Source: Brevibacterium sp. UMB1308A
GTDB lineage: Bacteria; Actinomycetota; Actinomycetes; Actinomycetales; Brevibacteriaceae
DNA: 64,000 bases
Direction: 5' to 3'
NCBI RefSeq assembly: GCF_030230605.1
Contig: NZ_JASPDO010000004.1
Span: forward strand, 1-64,000
The translations under genes were made by a program, and so were the position numbers. Below, in pieces: positions 43,993 through 54,376 of this stretch (position 1 is the first letter of the stretch; each line of letters begins with the position of its first letter). Under the pieces are notes generated by a model. It ran no database searches. It was not told where the DNA came from and saw only the letters and a list, made by a program, of their open reading frames with translations.

Positions 43993-44670
43993 TCACAAAA
44001 ATGGATTGACGCGCTTCTCGTGGTCAAGCCGCGTAGCAGGACCGTGACCCGGATATACCGGCTGATTCGCAAGCCCCTTCACAATCTCCAAGGACCGCTG
44101 CATGGCCTCCGGGTCACCGCCAGGCAAGTCCACGCGCCCAATCGACCCGGCGAACAACACATCACCGGTGAAAAGAAGGGACTCGACTGTGTTTGACTGT
44201 GCGTCTGGCTCTGCGTCGCTTTCCTTCACTTCAAACACACACGAGCCCTCCGTGTGTCCCGGCGTGTGAATAATCCGAATGTCCAAGCCTGCCAACTGCA
44301 ACACGTCACCGTCGCTGAAACGCTGCACCTGGGGCACTTCCCACTGCGCAACAAGAGGCGCAAGCATGGCCTTGAACTGCGGGTTCATCGTCTCAGCTGG
44401 ACGTTCTACCCGATACATGTCGTCTGCGTGCAGATACGTGGGCAGCGCACCAAACTCTTCATAAAAGTGTGGGAGTCCCAAAATGTGGTCCGGGTGACCG
44501 TGGGTGAGTACGAGCGCTGTGGGTGTCAGCCCTTCTTCTTTCAGCAATTCGTGAAGCTCAGGGGCACCGTTGAGGCCTGCGTCGAACAACACACACTCGG
44601 AAGCGCCCTCACGAGCCACCGCGTAGCAGTTCACACCTAAAAATTCGGCAACACTGGAAAGAACAAACAT
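43993..44670 (-). CDS. MBL-fold metallo-hydrolase (glyoxalase II-like)
   Basis: A 225-residue metallo-beta-lactamase-fold hydrolase. Metal-binding motif THGHPDH, then HTPGHTEGS, LFTGDVLFAGSIGR and YPGHGPATRL supply the further metal ligands, a set typical of glyoxalase II-like thioester hydrolases. The chosen start MFVLSSVAEFLGVNCY matches relatives; the ORF is open 11 codons upstream and the ribosome-binding site is weak. It is 78 bp from hisS in the usual actinobacterial order; the substrate is unknown. Confidence 0.88.
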   Translation of the reverse strand: MFVLSSVAEFLGVNCYAVAREGASECVLFDAGLNGAPELHELLKEEGLTPTALVLTHGHPDHILGLPHFYEEFGALPTYLHADDMYRVERPAETMNPQFKAMLAPLVAQWEVPQVQRFSDGDVLQLAGLDIRIIHTPGHTEGSCVFEVKESDAEPDAQSNTVESLLFTGDVLFAGSIGRVDLPGGDPEAMQRSLEIVKGLANQPVYPGHGPATRLDHEKRVNPFL

Positions 44671-44791
44671 AAACCAAGTGTACGAAGGTCCCCCATCACC
44701 CACGAAAACGGTTATGCTAGCAATGTTGTCAACACTGCCGAGTGATCACACGTGATTCGACCGGCACCGCTAACAGTAATCCTAGGTAACT

Positions 44792-46150
44792 ATGTCTGAC
44801 TCACCCGCACCCAAGCCTCGTCCCGTCCCACGTCCGGGAGCCACTCCCCAACCCGGCACTCAGCCGGTCGCACCCGTTGCTCGAGACCGGAAAGCTGAGC
44901 TGGAAAAAGCGCGCGCATTTGGTCGCGTTGACGAAAACAACACTGTCTTTGTCAAAGTGGTGGGCGGTGAACGCGAAGTTGGCCAGTATCCAGATGCGGA
45001 CAACGAGCAGGCACTTAACTACTTCGCTAAGAAGTACCTCGAACTTGTCGAATCAGCAGACCTCCTCGCTGAACGCCTCAAAGCAGGCGCCAACGGCGAA
45101 ACTATTCGCCAGGCAGCGGTCAAACAACGCGAAGCACTCGCTGAAGCTCTCGTCGTTGGTGACCTGAACGCTCTTGAAACCTCCCTGTCCGAACTCGAAG
45201 AACGTGCGAAAGCTGCTCACACTCAGCAACAGAAACAGCACGAACAGGCCCGCGAAGAAGGACGCCAAGCACGCGCAGCCATTGTGGAAGAGGCAGAGTC
45301 GATCGCCGGAACCGATCCTGCGCGCGTTCAGTGGAAGAACTCCAGCAAGCGTATGAACGAACTGTTCGACCGTTGGAAGGAACTCCAGGCCTCCACCCCA
45401 CGCCTGCCTAAGGACCAAGACCAAGAGCTGTGGGGACGTTTCTCCAAGGCACGCAACAGCTTCGACCGTCACCGCCGCGAATTCTTCAACGAACTCGACA
45501 AGCGTTCAGCAGAAGGCAAGCGCATCAAAGAAGGCATCGTCGCAGAAGCCGAATCCCTGTCGAACTCCACCGACTGGCGCGAAACCGCGGCTAAGTACCG
45601 CAAGCTGGTTGACAAGTGGAAGGCCGCACCACGCGCACGTCGTAAAGAAGACGACGCACTGTGGGCACGTTTCCGCGCAGCCCAAGACGTGTTCTTCAAC
45701 GCACGCAATGCACAGAACGAAGCTCTCGACGCGGAATACCAAGAAAACCTCAAAGTGAAAGAGGAACTCTTGGAACAGGCACGCGCCCTGTTGCCCATCG
45801 AAGACATTGAAGCGACCCGCAAAAAACTCCGCGACATTCAGGAAAAGTGGGAGGACGCGGGCCGTGTGCCACGCGCTGACGTCTCACGTATGGAAGGCGG
45901 ACTGCGCGACATCGAACGTGCACTCAGCGACGCAGAGAACGACGAATGGAAGCGCACCAACCCGGAAACCAAAGCACGTACCAGCGGTGTCATGGCCCAG
46001 CTGGAAGACGCTTTGGAAGAACTGCGCAAGGAACTCGAAACCGCGCGCGAAAAGGGTGCCCAGAAGCGCATCGCTGAAGCCGAAGAAGCGCTCAACACCA
46101 AACAAGCGTGGTATGACCAGTTGAGCAAGACCGCACAGGAACTCGACTAG
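44792..46150 (+). CDS. DUF349 domain protein
   Basis: A 452-residue cytoplasmic protein. A Pro-rich N-terminal tail (PAPKPRPVPRPGATPQPGTQ) is followed by four or so DUF349 units, each with a W-x-x-L/W pattern (WKELQASTPRLPKDQDQELW; WKAAPRARRKEDDALWARF), and a C-terminal coiled coil (LEELRKELETAREKGAQKRI). DUF349 genes are regular neighbours of rsh (relA/spoT) in actinobacteria and of stringent-response loci elsewhere; function unknown. A perfect DnaA-box sequence TTATCCACA follows the stop codon at 46151-46159 but stands alone. Confidence 0.9.
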   Translation: MSDSPAPKPRPVPRPGATPQPGTQPVAPVARDRKAELEKARAFGRVDENNTVFVKVVGGEREVGQYPDADNEQALNYFAKKYLELVESADLLAERLKAGANGETIRQAAVKQREALAEALVVGDLNALETSLSELEERAKAAHTQQQKQHEQAREEGRQARAAIVEEAESIAGTDPARVQWKNSSKRMNELFDRWKELQASTPRLPKDQDQELWGRFSKARNSFDRHRREFFNELDKRSAEGKRIKEGIVAEAESLSNSTDWRETAAKYRKLVDKWKAAPRARRKEDDALWARFRAAQDVFFNARNAQNEALDAEYQENLKVKEELLEQARALLPIEDIEATRKKLRDIQEKWEDAGRVPRADVSRMEGGLRDIERALSDAENDEWKRTNPETKARTSGVMAQLEDALEELRKELETAREKGAQKRIAEAEEALNTKQAWYDQLSKTAQELD

Positions 46151-46210
46151 TTATCCACAGATCCTTCTCCCCCTCTATGAAATGACCGAATAACCGGTCA
46201 CAGTTGTTAC

Positions 46211-46780
46211 ATGACACAACTGTTCACAGCGGGAGAAGGACTTTCACACCACCAACTCGTTTCACTCGAGTTGGACGGACTGCTCACGCCGCTCACACGT
46301 CAGTGCTGGGTGGCCTCAGGGGAACCCATCACTCCCACCGTGCGGAGTAACGCACTCACCACGCCACCCATCAACCACGTAGCTTTCTCGCACGAAACTG
46401 CGTACTGGGTGTGGTGGGGAGACGGTATGTCACCGGAAACCACCTCGGTCTCCGCAACAAAACGCAAACGAGTGCGCACGTTCCACAACGGTTTCCATAT
46501 CCACGAAACCCTTGTCCCCCACGGCCACACGGTGAAGCTGGGTAAGAACTATGTGACATCTGAAGCAGCCACTCTGTACGGACTCTTGTTCGACCTGTGC
46601 GAAGACCGGGTTCCACCTGAGACCAGCGTGGCAAAAGCACGCGACATGCTGTTGCGCATCCCTGCTGAGGCCCGCGTGGCATTCGCCACGTTCCTACGCG
46701 GACTGTACCGCCGACCACGGCTGACACGACTGCGAAAACTCGCCCACAGAGCCGATCCGCTTATCGCTCACTTGGGTTAG
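46211..46780 (+). CDS. Hypothetical protein, AbiEi-like N-terminus
   Basis: A 189-residue protein. The N-terminus (FTAGEGLSHHQLVSLELDGL) resembles the winged-helix head of AbiEi-family antitoxin-like proteins, which are abundant in actinobacteria without a toxin partner. The middle is rich in beta-strand-like sequence (HIHETLVPHGHTVKLGKNYV) and the C-terminus is basic (RRPRLTRLRKLAHR). No nucleotidyltransferase toxin gene is adjacent. No clear ribosome-binding site precedes the ATG. It converges on rsh with 11 bp between the stops. Confidence 0.65.
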   Translation: MTQLFTAGEGLSHHQLVSLELDGLLTPLTRQCWVASGEPITPTVRSNALTTPPINHVAFSHETAYWVWWGDGMSPETTSVSATKRKRVRTFHNGFHIHETLVPHGHTVKLGKNYVTSEAATLYGLLFDLCEDRVPPETSVAKARDMLLRIPAEARVAFATFLRGLYRRPRLTRLRKLAHRADPLIAHLG

Positions 46781-46791
46781 CGTCAGCGCAC

Positions 46792-49080
46792 TTAGGTTGA
46801 CTTCAATCGGTACACGTCGAATACGCCATCTACTTGGCGTACCGCGTTGAGCACGTTGTCCAAGTGGCTCGCATCCCCAATCTCAAACACGAAACGAGAC
46901 TGAGCAACCCGCGCTTTAGACGTCGCCACGGAGGCAGACAAAATGTTCACGTGCGTCTCACTCAACACTCGGGTGATATCCGAAAGCAAGCCCGCACGGT
47001 CAAGAGCTTCGACCTGAATCTGAACCAGATACACGCCCGAAGACGTGTTGGTCCATTCGACCTCAACCAAACGCTCCGTGTCATAAGACGCGACATTGGG
47101 GCAGTCTTTACGGTGGACAGAAACCCCAGCCCCACGCGTGACAAACCCAGTAATCTGGTCACCTGGAACAGGAGTACAGCACCGAGCCAATTTGATGAGA
47201 ATGTCATCTGCGCCCACCACGCGCACACCCTCAGAGGACGAGTGGTGACCACGTGACTTGCCCGTGGGGTTCGACGGCGGAAGGGTCGCGACATTCGCGT
47301 CATCCGGCGAACTGTCAACTTCCTTGGCCAAAAGATCAACCACGTGGGCTGCCGAAATATTGCCCTGGCCAATCGCCGCATACAACGCAGTCACGTCCGG
47401 CAGGCGTTGCTCGTTCGCAACGACAACCAACGCTTCTTGGCTCATGAGCTTCTCAGCGGACAAGTGATGGCGACGCATGGCACGAGCCAGCTGGTCACGA
47501 CCGTTCTCAACCGCTTCTTCGCGCCGTTCCTTAGAGAACCACTGGCGGATCTTACTGCGCGCACGCGGTGAGGCCACAAACGCCAACCAGTCGCGTGACG
47601 GCCCAGCGTTTTCGTCCTTAGACGTGAACACTTCAACGACATCGCCGTTCTTCAACTGGGTATCCAAAGGAAGCAAGCGACCGTTGACACGCGCGCCCAT
47701 GGTCTTGTGTCCCACCTCGGTGTGGACGGAGTACGCGAAGTCCACCGGAGTTGAGTTCACGGGAAGTGTGATGATGTCACCCTTGGGAGTGAATACGTAC
47801 ACGTCCGCACTTTTGACTTCATAGCGCAGGTTGTCGAGGAACTCGTCGGGGTCGGTAACCTCACGCTGCCAATCCAGCAGCTGACGCAACCATTGAACCT
47901 GGTCGACTTCTCCCGCGTCGCCCACTTTTGCCATGCGCCCCGAGGCCGCTCCACCCGATTTGCGACGATCCTTGTACTTCCAGTGGGCAGCAACACCAAA
48001 TTCGGCTCGCCGGTGCATTTCGTGCGTCCGGATTTGAATCTCAACCGGCTTGCCCGTAGGCCCAATGACCGTAGTGTGCAGGCTCTGGTACATGTTGAAC
48101 TTGGGCATGGCGATGTAGTCCTTGAATCGCCCCGCAACAGGTGACCACTTGGCGTGGACAATACCCAACACCGCATAGCATTCGCGTTCCGTCTCTACCA
48201 GAACGCGCACACCCACCAGGTCATAAATGTCGGCAAACTCGTGCCCACGCACCACCATCTTCTGGTAGATCGAGTAGTAGTGCTTAGGACGTCCAGTAAT
48301 TGTCGCCTCGATCTTTGCTCCGGTGAGTTCCCGCCCCAGCTCTTTTGACACCGTGGCCAAATACTTTTCCCGCTCAGGCGTGCGCTCGGCAACCATGCGC
48401 ACAATTTCGGAGTACACCTTGGGATACAGAACCTGGAATGACAGGTCTTCCAGCTCCCACTTGATGGTGTTCATCCCGAGGCGGTGGGCCAGAGGCGCGA
48501 AAATGTCCAGGGTTTCGCGGGCCTTGCGTTCAGAAGAAGAAGCCGGCACGTACTTCCACGTACGCGCGTTGTGCAAGCGGTCGGCGAGTTTAATGACCAG
48601 CACACGAATGTCCCGGCTCATGGCCACGATCATCTTGCGCACGGTTTCCGACTGCGCCGCCGCACCGTACTGGATCTTGTCGAGCTTGGTCACACCGTCG
48701 ACCATGAGCGCGATCTCATCGCCGAACTCTTCACGGCACTGGTCCATGCCGTAGTCGGTATCTTCTACCGTGTCGTGTAGAAGTGCCGCAGCCAAGGTCA
48801 CGGGCATCATGCCGATCTCGGCCAAAATCGTTGCCACCGCAACCGGGTGGGTGATGTACGGGTCACCACTCTTGCGCGTTTGCCCGCGGTGAGCCTTCTC
48901 AGCTACCCGGTACGCCTTCAGAATGATGTTGATATCGGCCTTGGGGTGGTTCTCCGCGACCGCAGACAACAAAGGCCCCAACGCTTTTGGCACCTGGGGT
49001 GCGTTCTGGCTTCTGGCAGTCCAAAAGGCCAAACGGGAAATCCCGCGTGGCCTTTTCGACGTTGAATCAGGTTGAGACAT
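46792..49080 (-). CDS. rsh: Bifunctional (p)ppGpp synthetase/hydrolase, RelA/SpoT homologue
   Basis: Controls the stringent response by making and degrading (p)ppGpp. The 762-residue protein has an intact HD hydrolase ([24 protein letters not shown] with His102-Asp103), the synthetase domain ([40 protein letters not shown]), TGS ([20 protein letters not shown]), the zinc-binding/RIS region and a C-terminal ACT domain. Both activities should be retained. It is 20 bp downstream of secF, a common actinobacterial arrangement. Often called relA or rel in this phylum. Confidence 0.96.
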   Translation of the reverse strand: MSQPDSTSKRPRGISRLAFWTARSQNAPQVPKALGPLLSAVAENHPKADINIILKAYRVAEKAHRGQTRKSGDPYITHPVAVATILAEIGMMPVTLAAALLHDTVEDTDYGMDQCREEFGDEIALMVDGVTKLDKIQYGAAAQSETVRKMIVAMSRDIRVLVIKLADRLHNARTWKYVPASSSERKARETLDIFAPLAHRLGMNTIKWELEDLSFQVLYPKVYSEIVRMVAERTPEREKYLATVSKELGRELTGAKIEATITGRPKHYYSIYQKMVVRGHEFADIYDLVGVRVLVETERECYAVLGIVHAKWSPVAGRFKDYIAMPKFNMYQSLHTTVIGPTGKPVEIQIRTHEMHRRAEFGVAAHWKYKDRRKSGGAASGRMAKVGDAGEVDQVQWLRQLLDWQREVTDPDEFLDNLRYEVKSADVYVFTPKGDIITLPVNSTPVDFAYSVHTEVGHKTMGARVNGRLLPLDTQLKNGDVVEVFTSKDENAGPSRDWLAFVASPRARSKIRQWFSKERREEAVENGRDQLARAMRRHHLSAEKLMSQEALVVVANEQRLPDVTALYAAIGQGNISAAHVVDLLAKEVDSSPDDANVATLPPSNPTGKSRGHHSSSEGVRVVGADDILIKLARCCTPVPGDQITGFVTRGAGVSVHRKDCPNVASYDTERLVEVEWTNTSSGVYLVQIQVEALDRAGLLSDITRVLSETHVNILSASVATSKARVAQSRFVFEIGDASHLDNVLNAVRQVDGVFDVYRLKST

Positions 49081-49100
49081 GGAAACCCACTACACAGCAA

Positions 49101-50102
49101 CTACACGGCAGCAGGTTCTGCAGACTTCTTCGACGCACGTGCTTCCAGAACAGCGTTCTCCTGTTCACGCACTGCCGGTTCGTTCTTCCGCAAGAAGTAG
49201 TACAGCGGAGACGCAACAAACAAGGTCGACGCAGCCGCCGTAATCGTTCCGACAAACAGCGACAGGGCAATATCCACCAGTGTTCCAGCACCCAGCATGA
49301 ACACACCAATGAACAGAATCGACGCTATAGGCAAGATCGAAATCACCGTGGTGTTAATCGAGCGCACCGTGGTCTGGTTGACGCCCAAGTTCACCAGCTC
49401 ACCGAAGGTCTGCTTGCGGTTCTTTGTGAAATCAGACGTGTTTTCTCGGATCTTGTCGAACACAACCACCGTGTCATACAACGAGAACGAAAGGACCGTG
49501 AGGAACCCAATCACCGCCTCGGGCGTCACTTCAAAGCCCGACGCCGAATAAATCCCCATGGTGGTGATCATCACGAAGAACAGACCAGCAATAGCTGCCA
49601 GCGACATCTTCCACGTGCGGAAATACAGTGCCATCACAATCATCGAAATGACCACGAAGATCACCAGAGCGCGCGTCATCTTGTTGGTGATGTCCTGACC
49701 CCACAGCGGCCCAACGAAGTTGGAGGTGACGTCCTTGTTGTCCACGCTGTACGCGCTGATCAAAGCCTCGCGCACCTTCTGCATTTCCTCATCAGAAAGT
49801 TGGCGGGTCTCAATCCGGACCGAGGTGTCAGAACGGGGCACACCGGTCGCCTCAGCGTGACCGACCGTCTTGTTAGTGGCGTCGATACCAGGCTGCGGGT
49901 CGTTCGACTTCACGTTCGAGATTTCAAACTCAGAACCACCTCGGAAAGCGATACCCAAGTTGAAACCACCCACAACAGGGATGAGCAGAGAGAGAATGAC
50001 CAGCACCGTAGCAATCGAAAGCCACAGCTTGCCCTTACCCACGAACGGGATGGACGTTTCACCCGAGTGGAGGCGGTTACCAAACTCAAAAAAGCGCTTC
50101 AT
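49101..50102 (-). CDS. secF: Protein translocase subunit SecF
   Basis: RND-type membrane subunit that works with SecD to complete proton-driven protein export. The 333-residue protein has six predicted helices and the family motifs FNLGIAFRGGSEFEISNV (SecF start region), SVVGP-like SNFVGPLWGQDITNKM, and VIGFLTVLSFSLYDTVVVFDKIREN with the conserved Asp residues in helix 4, then GVNQTTVRSINTTVI. Its start overlaps the secD stop by 1 bp (TAATG), so translation is coupled. Confidence 0.95.
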   Translation of the reverse strand: MKRFFEFGNRLHSGETSIPFVGKGKLWLSIATVLVILSLLIPVVGGFNLGIAFRGGSEFEISNVKSNDPQPGIDATNKTVGHAEATGVPRSDTSVRIETRQLSDEEMQKVREALISAYSVDNKDVTSNFVGPLWGQDITNKMTRALVIFVVISMIVMALYFRTWKMSLAAIAGLFFVMITTMGIYSASGFEVTPEAVIGFLTVLSFSLYDTVVVFDKIRENTSDFTKNRKQTFGELVNLGVNQTTVRSINTTVISILPIASILFIGVFMLGAGTLVDIALSLFVGTITAAASTLFVASPLYYFLRKNEPAVREQENAVLEARASKKSAEPAAV

Positions 50103-52102
50103 TATGCGTCCTCCTCCGTGGTCTGTGTTTTCGTGTCCACGGATGAGGCCTTACGTTCAGCCGCCTTCCGCTCTGCCAAAGTTTGACCCGACTTACGAGT
50201 CCGGGACTCTTCGCGTCGCTTGGCTTCCTTGTGGGAACGGCCCGTGCTCTTCTTCCGGGCCTTGTCCAGATCCAGTCCCATAGCGCCTCGGTACGCTTCC
50301 GGTTTCACACCCAGCTGGCGAGGGTCCATACCCGACATGGGGTGTCCTTCACCGAAGAAGCGGGTACGAGCGAGCACCTGGAGCATGGGGTGCGTGAACA
50401 GAACCACGATCACAACGTCGACAATCACGGTCAAACCAAGCGTGAACGCGAACCCACGTACGGATCCCACGGCCAGAATGAACAGGATCACCGCGGCCAA
50501 CATGTTCACGGCCTTGGACGCGTAAATGGTACGGCGTGCACGGTCCCAACCGACTTCAACAGCCGAAAGGAGTTTACGGCCGTCACGCAGTTCGTCTCGG
50601 ACACGTTCGAAGTACACAATGAACGAGTCGGCGGCCATACCAATACCAATGATGATACCGGCGACACCGGCCAGCGAGAGGCGATAACCATAACGCCACG
50701 ACACGAACAGCAGGAGTCCCCACGTCAGCACACCGGCGACCACCAGACTGGACACGGTGACCAAGCCCAGGACTCGGTACTGCAAGAGCGAGTACACAAC
50801 CACGAGCAGCAGACCAATTCCACCGGTGATCAGACCCACCTTGAGGTAGTCAGCACCCAACGTGGGCGAAATCTGCTGTTCGCTCTGCACCTTAAAGCTG
50901 ATGGGCAGTGCACCGTTCTTCAGCTGGTTTGCAAGCGTTGATGCCTCTTCTTCGCTGAAGCTACCGGTAATCTGTGCGCGACCGTCTGTCACCGCACTCT
51001 GGGAGACAGGTGCTGACAGAACCAGACCGTCAAGGACAATCGCAAACTGGTTGTACGGAGGCTGAGCACCCGTGACAGCAGAGGTGACCTTTCCGAACAC
51101 TTCACGGCCAAAGTCGTCGAACTCCATGGTGACGGCCAGTCGGTTGGTCTGGGTTCCCTGCGAGGTTGACTCGAATCCAAAGCTCGCGTCCTTCACGTGC
51201 GAACCAGCGAGCTCAACAGGCCCAAGAATGTACTTCGCTTCACCAGTTTGGTCACATGACACCATCGGTTCGTCGCGTGGGCCAGAGTCACCACCAACCC
51301 GGTTTTCCGGTTTGGTGCAGTCGAGCTTGGCGTACTCTTCAAGCAGTTTGGAGTCCATCCACGACTGCTGGTCTTCCGGCTTGAAACGTGGCACATCGTC
51401 CTGGGAACCAGGCTCGAAGTCTTCTGGCAGCTTCGAAGGTTTTTCTTCTGGTTTCTGTTCTGGTTGTTCGCCCTGTTGTGGCTCTTTGCCTTCTTCAGAT
51501 GGGGCTGGTTGCGCTACCGGGCGAATGTTAGAGGAGCCGGGGTTCGCGGGTTCCTGAGGCTGGTCTTGCTGTGGGGCACCCTGCTCTGGCTGGCCCTGTC
51601 CGCCCTGGCCACCGAGAAGTTCGTCGAGCTTCTTCTGGTCTTCTTCAGAGAGCTTAGGTCCCGTGTCCTCTTGGGCCTTATCCTCTTGTTGCTGTTGGTC
51701 CAAAGGCGTTGGAGCACCCACGAGTGCGACACGCCTAAAGGCCAACTGGGCCGAAGACCGCACCAGGTTACGGGTTTCTTCATCGGGGTTACCCGGCAGG
51801 TTCACCACAATGTTGCGGTCACCCTGCGTGCTGATCTCCGCTTCAGAAACACCGGTCGAGTCCACACGTTGACGAATAATCGCAACAGCCTGTTGCAGTT
51901 GCTCTCGCGTCACCTGCTGGTCTTCAAGCTGCGGCTCCAGGATGATGGACGTTCCACCTTCCAAGTCCAAAGCCAATTTGGGCGACCAGGTCGCGTTCGA
52001 CCAAACCGCACCGGCGCCCACAAGCGCAAAAATAATTACAATAAAAGCTCCAAGCGCCAAAAACCGGCGCCCAGGACGGGGCTTTTTGTCAATAGATGCC
52101 AC
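50102..52102 (-). CDS. secD: Protein translocase subunit SecD
   Basis: Partner of SecF. The 666-residue protein has the N-terminal helix, the P1 domain start LALDLEGGTSIILEP, and the C-terminal six-helix bundle with VGLITGGIGLLLVVVYSLLQ and GIIIGIGMAADSFIVYFERV. An unusually long low-complexity insert, rich in Gln, Glu and Pro, spans about residues 131-238 within the extracytoplasmic P1 domain, and the C-terminus is a basic Lys/Arg-rich cytoplasmic tail. It is 5 bp downstream of yajC. The SecD/F pair uses the proton gradient to release exported proteins. Confidence 0.95.
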   Translation of the reverse strand: MASIDKKPRPGRRFLALGAFIVIIFALVGAGAVWSNATWSPKLALDLEGGTSIILEPQLEDQQVTREQLQQAVAIIRQRVDSTGVSEAEISTQGDRNIVVNLPGNPDEETRNLVRSSAQLAFRRVALVGAPTPLDQQQQEDKAQEDTGPKLSEEDQKKLDELLGGQGGQGQPEQGAPQQDQPQEPANPGSSNIRPVAQPAPSEEGKEPQQGEQPEQKPEEKPSKLPEDFEPGSQDDVPRFKPEDQQSWMDSKLLEEYAKLDCTKPENRVGGDSGPRDEPMVSCDQTGEAKYILGPVELAGSHVKDASFGFESTSQGTQTNRLAVTMEFDDFGREVFGKVTSAVTGAQPPYNQFAIVLDGLVLSAPVSQSAVTDGRAQITGSFSEEEASTLANQLKNGALPISFKVQSEQQISPTLGADYLKVGLITGGIGLLLVVVYSLLQYRVLGLVTVSSLVVAGVLTWGLLLFVSWRYGYRLSLAGVAGIIIGIGMAADSFIVYFERVRDELRDGRKLLSAVEVGWDRARRTIYASKAVNMLAAVILFILAVGSVRGFAFTLGLTVIVDVVIVVLFTHPMLQVLARTRFFGEGHPMSGMDPRQLGVKPEAYRGAMGLDLDKARKKSTGRSHKEAKRREESRTRKSGQTLAERKAAERKASSVDTKTQTTEEDA

Positions 52103-52107
52103 GGTTT

Positions 52108-52557
52108 TTACTTCTTGTCGGAATCGTTTGTGTCAGCGTTGTCGTTAGTCTTCGCGTTGCGCTTCGCTTCGTTCATCGCGTCTAGCTCAGCGTCAGTAAT
52201 TCGAGGCGCTTTGTCCTCTTTGGACTCTTCGACGGCAGGCTCGTCAATGTCTGAAGCAACATCCGCGTCTGCTTCAGGAACAGCAGGAGCTTCACCTTCT
52301 GGAGCTTCAATCTGCGCAATGGTCTGACGGTGGATCACCACGTTGGTTCCAGGTGTTGTCTCAACGGTGACTTTGATCCCGTCTTCGTCGACGTCGGTCA
52401 CAGTCCCGAACATCCCGAAGCTCGTCATCACGGTCGCGCCAACACGCAAGTTGTTCGAAAGTTTCTCCTGCTGTGCTTTCTGCCGCTTACGCGTGTTCAT
52501 CATAAAGAACAGCAGAAGCCCACCTAGAGCAACCAGAAGGATAATCTCCACGACCAA
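52108..52557 (-). CDS. yajC: Preprotein translocase subunit YajC
   Basis: A 149-residue protein with one N-terminal membrane helix (IILLVALGGLLLFFMMNTRK) and the cytoplasmic YajC domain (RVGATVMTSFGMFGTVTDVD, VETTPGTNVVIHRQTIAQI). The C-terminal third is an acidic, disordered extension (DIDEPAVEESKEDKAPRITD), longer than in most relatives. It belongs to the SecDF-YajC accessory complex and precedes secD by 5 bp; ruvB is 94 bp upstream. Confidence 0.92.
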   Translation of the reverse strand: MVVEIILLVALGGLLLFFMMNTRKRQKAQQEKLSNNLRVGATVMTSFGMFGTVTDVDEDGIKVTVETTPGTNVVIHRQTIAQIEAPEGEAPAVPEADADVASDIDEPAVEESKEDKAPRITDAELDAMNEAKRNAKTNDNADTNDSDKK

Positions 52558-52651
52558 ACCCTTTCGAAGTCATTTAACGCCAAAATTGTAGTCTAATACT
52601 TAACCGGGCAACACCCAATCGCACAGACCGCACGCGTCAAAAACTTACGCA

Positions 52652-53722
52652 TCAAGAAAATAGCGCGGGGTCATCTGGAGGAGTCAGCCCAATGTGTTGC
52701 CACCCAGTCTGGGTTGCAATTCGCCCACGCGGGGTACGCGTCATCAGACCTTCGCGCACCAAAAACGGTTCGGCAACTTCTTCAACCGTTTCCGGCTCCT
52801 CACCCACGCTCACAGCCAACGTCGACAGACCCACCGGTCCGCCATTGAACCTTTCGCACAAAACCGAAAGAACTGCCCGGTCAAGACGGTCTAATCCGCG
52901 GTCGTCCACCTCGTACACATTCAACGCAGACCTCGCCGCATGCAGGTCAATGTGGCCGTCACCTCGGACCTGCGCCCAGTCACGCACCCGCCGCAATAGA
53001 CGGTTCGCGATACGTGGAGTCCCCCGGGATCTGCGAGCAATTTCAGCAAGCCCTGCGTCATCGGCCTCGATGCCCAGCATTCCTGCAGACCGTTCAAGCA
53101 CGCGCTGTAAATCCTGCGACGTGTAGAAATCCAAGTGGCCCGTAAACCCAAAACGGTCGCGCAAGGGCGCTGGCAACAACCCCGAACGAGTGGTAGCCCC
53201 CACTAGAGTAAATGGCGGAAGATCCAGTGGAATCGCGGTAGCCCCCGGACCTTTACCCACAATCACATCGACGCGGAAGTCCTCCATGGCCACGTACAAC
53301 ATTTCCTCAGCAGCACGCGCAACCCGGTGAATCTCGTCGATAAACAGCACTTCGCCCTCATCGAGTGAGGACAAAATCGCGGCCAGATCACCCGCGTGCT
53401 GAACCGCAGGCCCCGACGTAATACGAATGTGTGAACCCATCTCCTGGGCAATAATCATGGCCAGCGTGGTCTTCCCCAAACCGGGCGGGCCAGACAACAG
53501 CACGTGATCAGGCGTGCGCTTGCCGGCCTTGGCAGCGTCCAAAACCAAGGACAACTGTTCGCGCACCTGCTTCTGTCCCACGAACTCCGCAAGCCCCTTG
53601 GGCCGCAAAGCCGCTTCCTGCGCACGCTCAGCATCGCCGGCACCGGAACGCATGAGTCGCTCTTCTTCCGCCCCAGTGAGGTCGGAGGCACCAAAATCTA
53701 TTTCATACGACTTGTCGCTCAC
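52652..53722 (-). CDS. ruvB: Holliday junction branch migration ATPase RuvB
   Basis: The AAA+ motor of the RuvAB branch-migration complex, 356 residues. Walker [10 protein letters not shown], Walker [11 protein letters not shown], sensor [17 protein letters not shown] and arginine-finger/sensor-2 region [18 protein letters not shown] are intact, followed by the winged-helix DNA-binding domain ([20 protein letters not shown]). The start overlaps the ruvA stop by 4 bp. Confidence 0.96.
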   Translation of the reverse strand: MSDKSYEIDFGASDLTGAEEERLMRSGAGDAERAQEAALRPKGLAEFVGQKQVREQLSLVLDAAKAGKRTPDHVLLSGPPGLGKTTLAMIIAQEMGSHIRITSGPAVQHAGDLAAILSSLDEGEVLFIDEIHRVARAAEEMLYVAMEDFRVDVIVGKGPGATAIPLDLPPFTLVGATTRSGLLPAPLRDRFGFTGHLDFYTSQDLQRVLERSAGMLGIEADDAGLAEIARRSRGTPRIANRLLRRVRDWAQVRGDGHIDLHAARSALNVYEVDDRGLDRLDRAVLSVLCERFNGGPVGLSTLAVSVGEEPETVEEVAEPFLVREGLMTRTPRGRIATQTGWQHIGLTPPDDPALFS

Positions 53723-54303
53723 CTCGAACCACCGAGTTCACGCAACGCCGCCTTGAGCATGTCCGCCACCGACGCCTGGCCCATCTCAGGCGCGACCGCC
53801 TCAACCGCTTTGATCGCGGCGGCCTCTTTCCAGCCAAGACCCACAAGAGCCTGCACGACCTCGGCGCTGGCGGGCCCAGCCCCGGATGAAGGAACGGCCG
53901 AGGTGGCAGGCACCTTCCCCTGCAAGTCCACAATGAGTTTGGCGGCGACCTTTGGCCCAACCCCCGGAACGGCCGTGAGCACTTTAGGAGTGTTGTCAGA
54001 GATTGCGCCGTATACCTGATCTGGTGAAAGAACGGAAAGAATAGCCAGGGCGAGCTTAGGTCCAACCCCATTTGCGCCAAGCAGAGTAGAAAACAGTTTG
54101 AGCTCACTGGGCGTATCGAAACCGTACAGCGTCAACGCGTCTTCACGAACAATGAGTTCGGTGTGCAATGCGACTTCTGAACCTGTGCGCACCCTGCCGG
54201 CCACAGCGGGAGTCACAAAAACCTCGCGACCAACCCCGTAGGTGACGACTGTGAGCGAATTGGCCGAAACTGTGTGAACTGTGCCTTCGAGGTACCGAAT
54301 CAA
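53719..54303 (-). CDS. ruvA: Holliday junction binding protein RuvA
   Basis: A 194-residue protein that tetramerises on four-way junctions and loads RuvB. Domain I ([20 protein letters not shown]) is an OB fold; domain II contains the helix-hairpin-helix pairs ([20 protein letters not shown] and [20 protein letters not shown]); domain III ([20 protein letters not shown]) contacts RuvB. Typical length. 73 bp from ruvC. Confidence 0.95.
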   Translation of the reverse strand: MIRYLEGTVHTVSANSLTVVTYGVGREVFVTPAVAGRVRTGSEVALHTELIVREDALTLYGFDTPSELKLFSTLLGANGVGPKLALAILSVLSPDQVYGAISDNTPKVLTAVPGVGPKVAAKLIVDLQGKVPATSAVPSSGAGPASAEVVQALVGLGWKEAAAIKAVEAVAPEMGQASVADMLKAALRELGGSR

Positions 54304-54376
54304 TGGACATCCTTTGGGAACATACGTGCGATTAATTCTACGTTAGCGCACATGTCCACTGGGGTGTGGGATCCGC

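Noticed and set aside
46151..46159. Perfect DnaA box TTATCCACA as part of a replication origin
   Set aside because: Single site in a short intergenic gap without neighbouring boxes, AT-rich region or dnaA/dnaN genes; a chance match or minor binding site.
48987..50186. 399-codon plus-strand ORF opposite secF/rsh
   Set aside because: Highly charged, His/Arg/Gln-rich shadow frame of secF and the rsh start.
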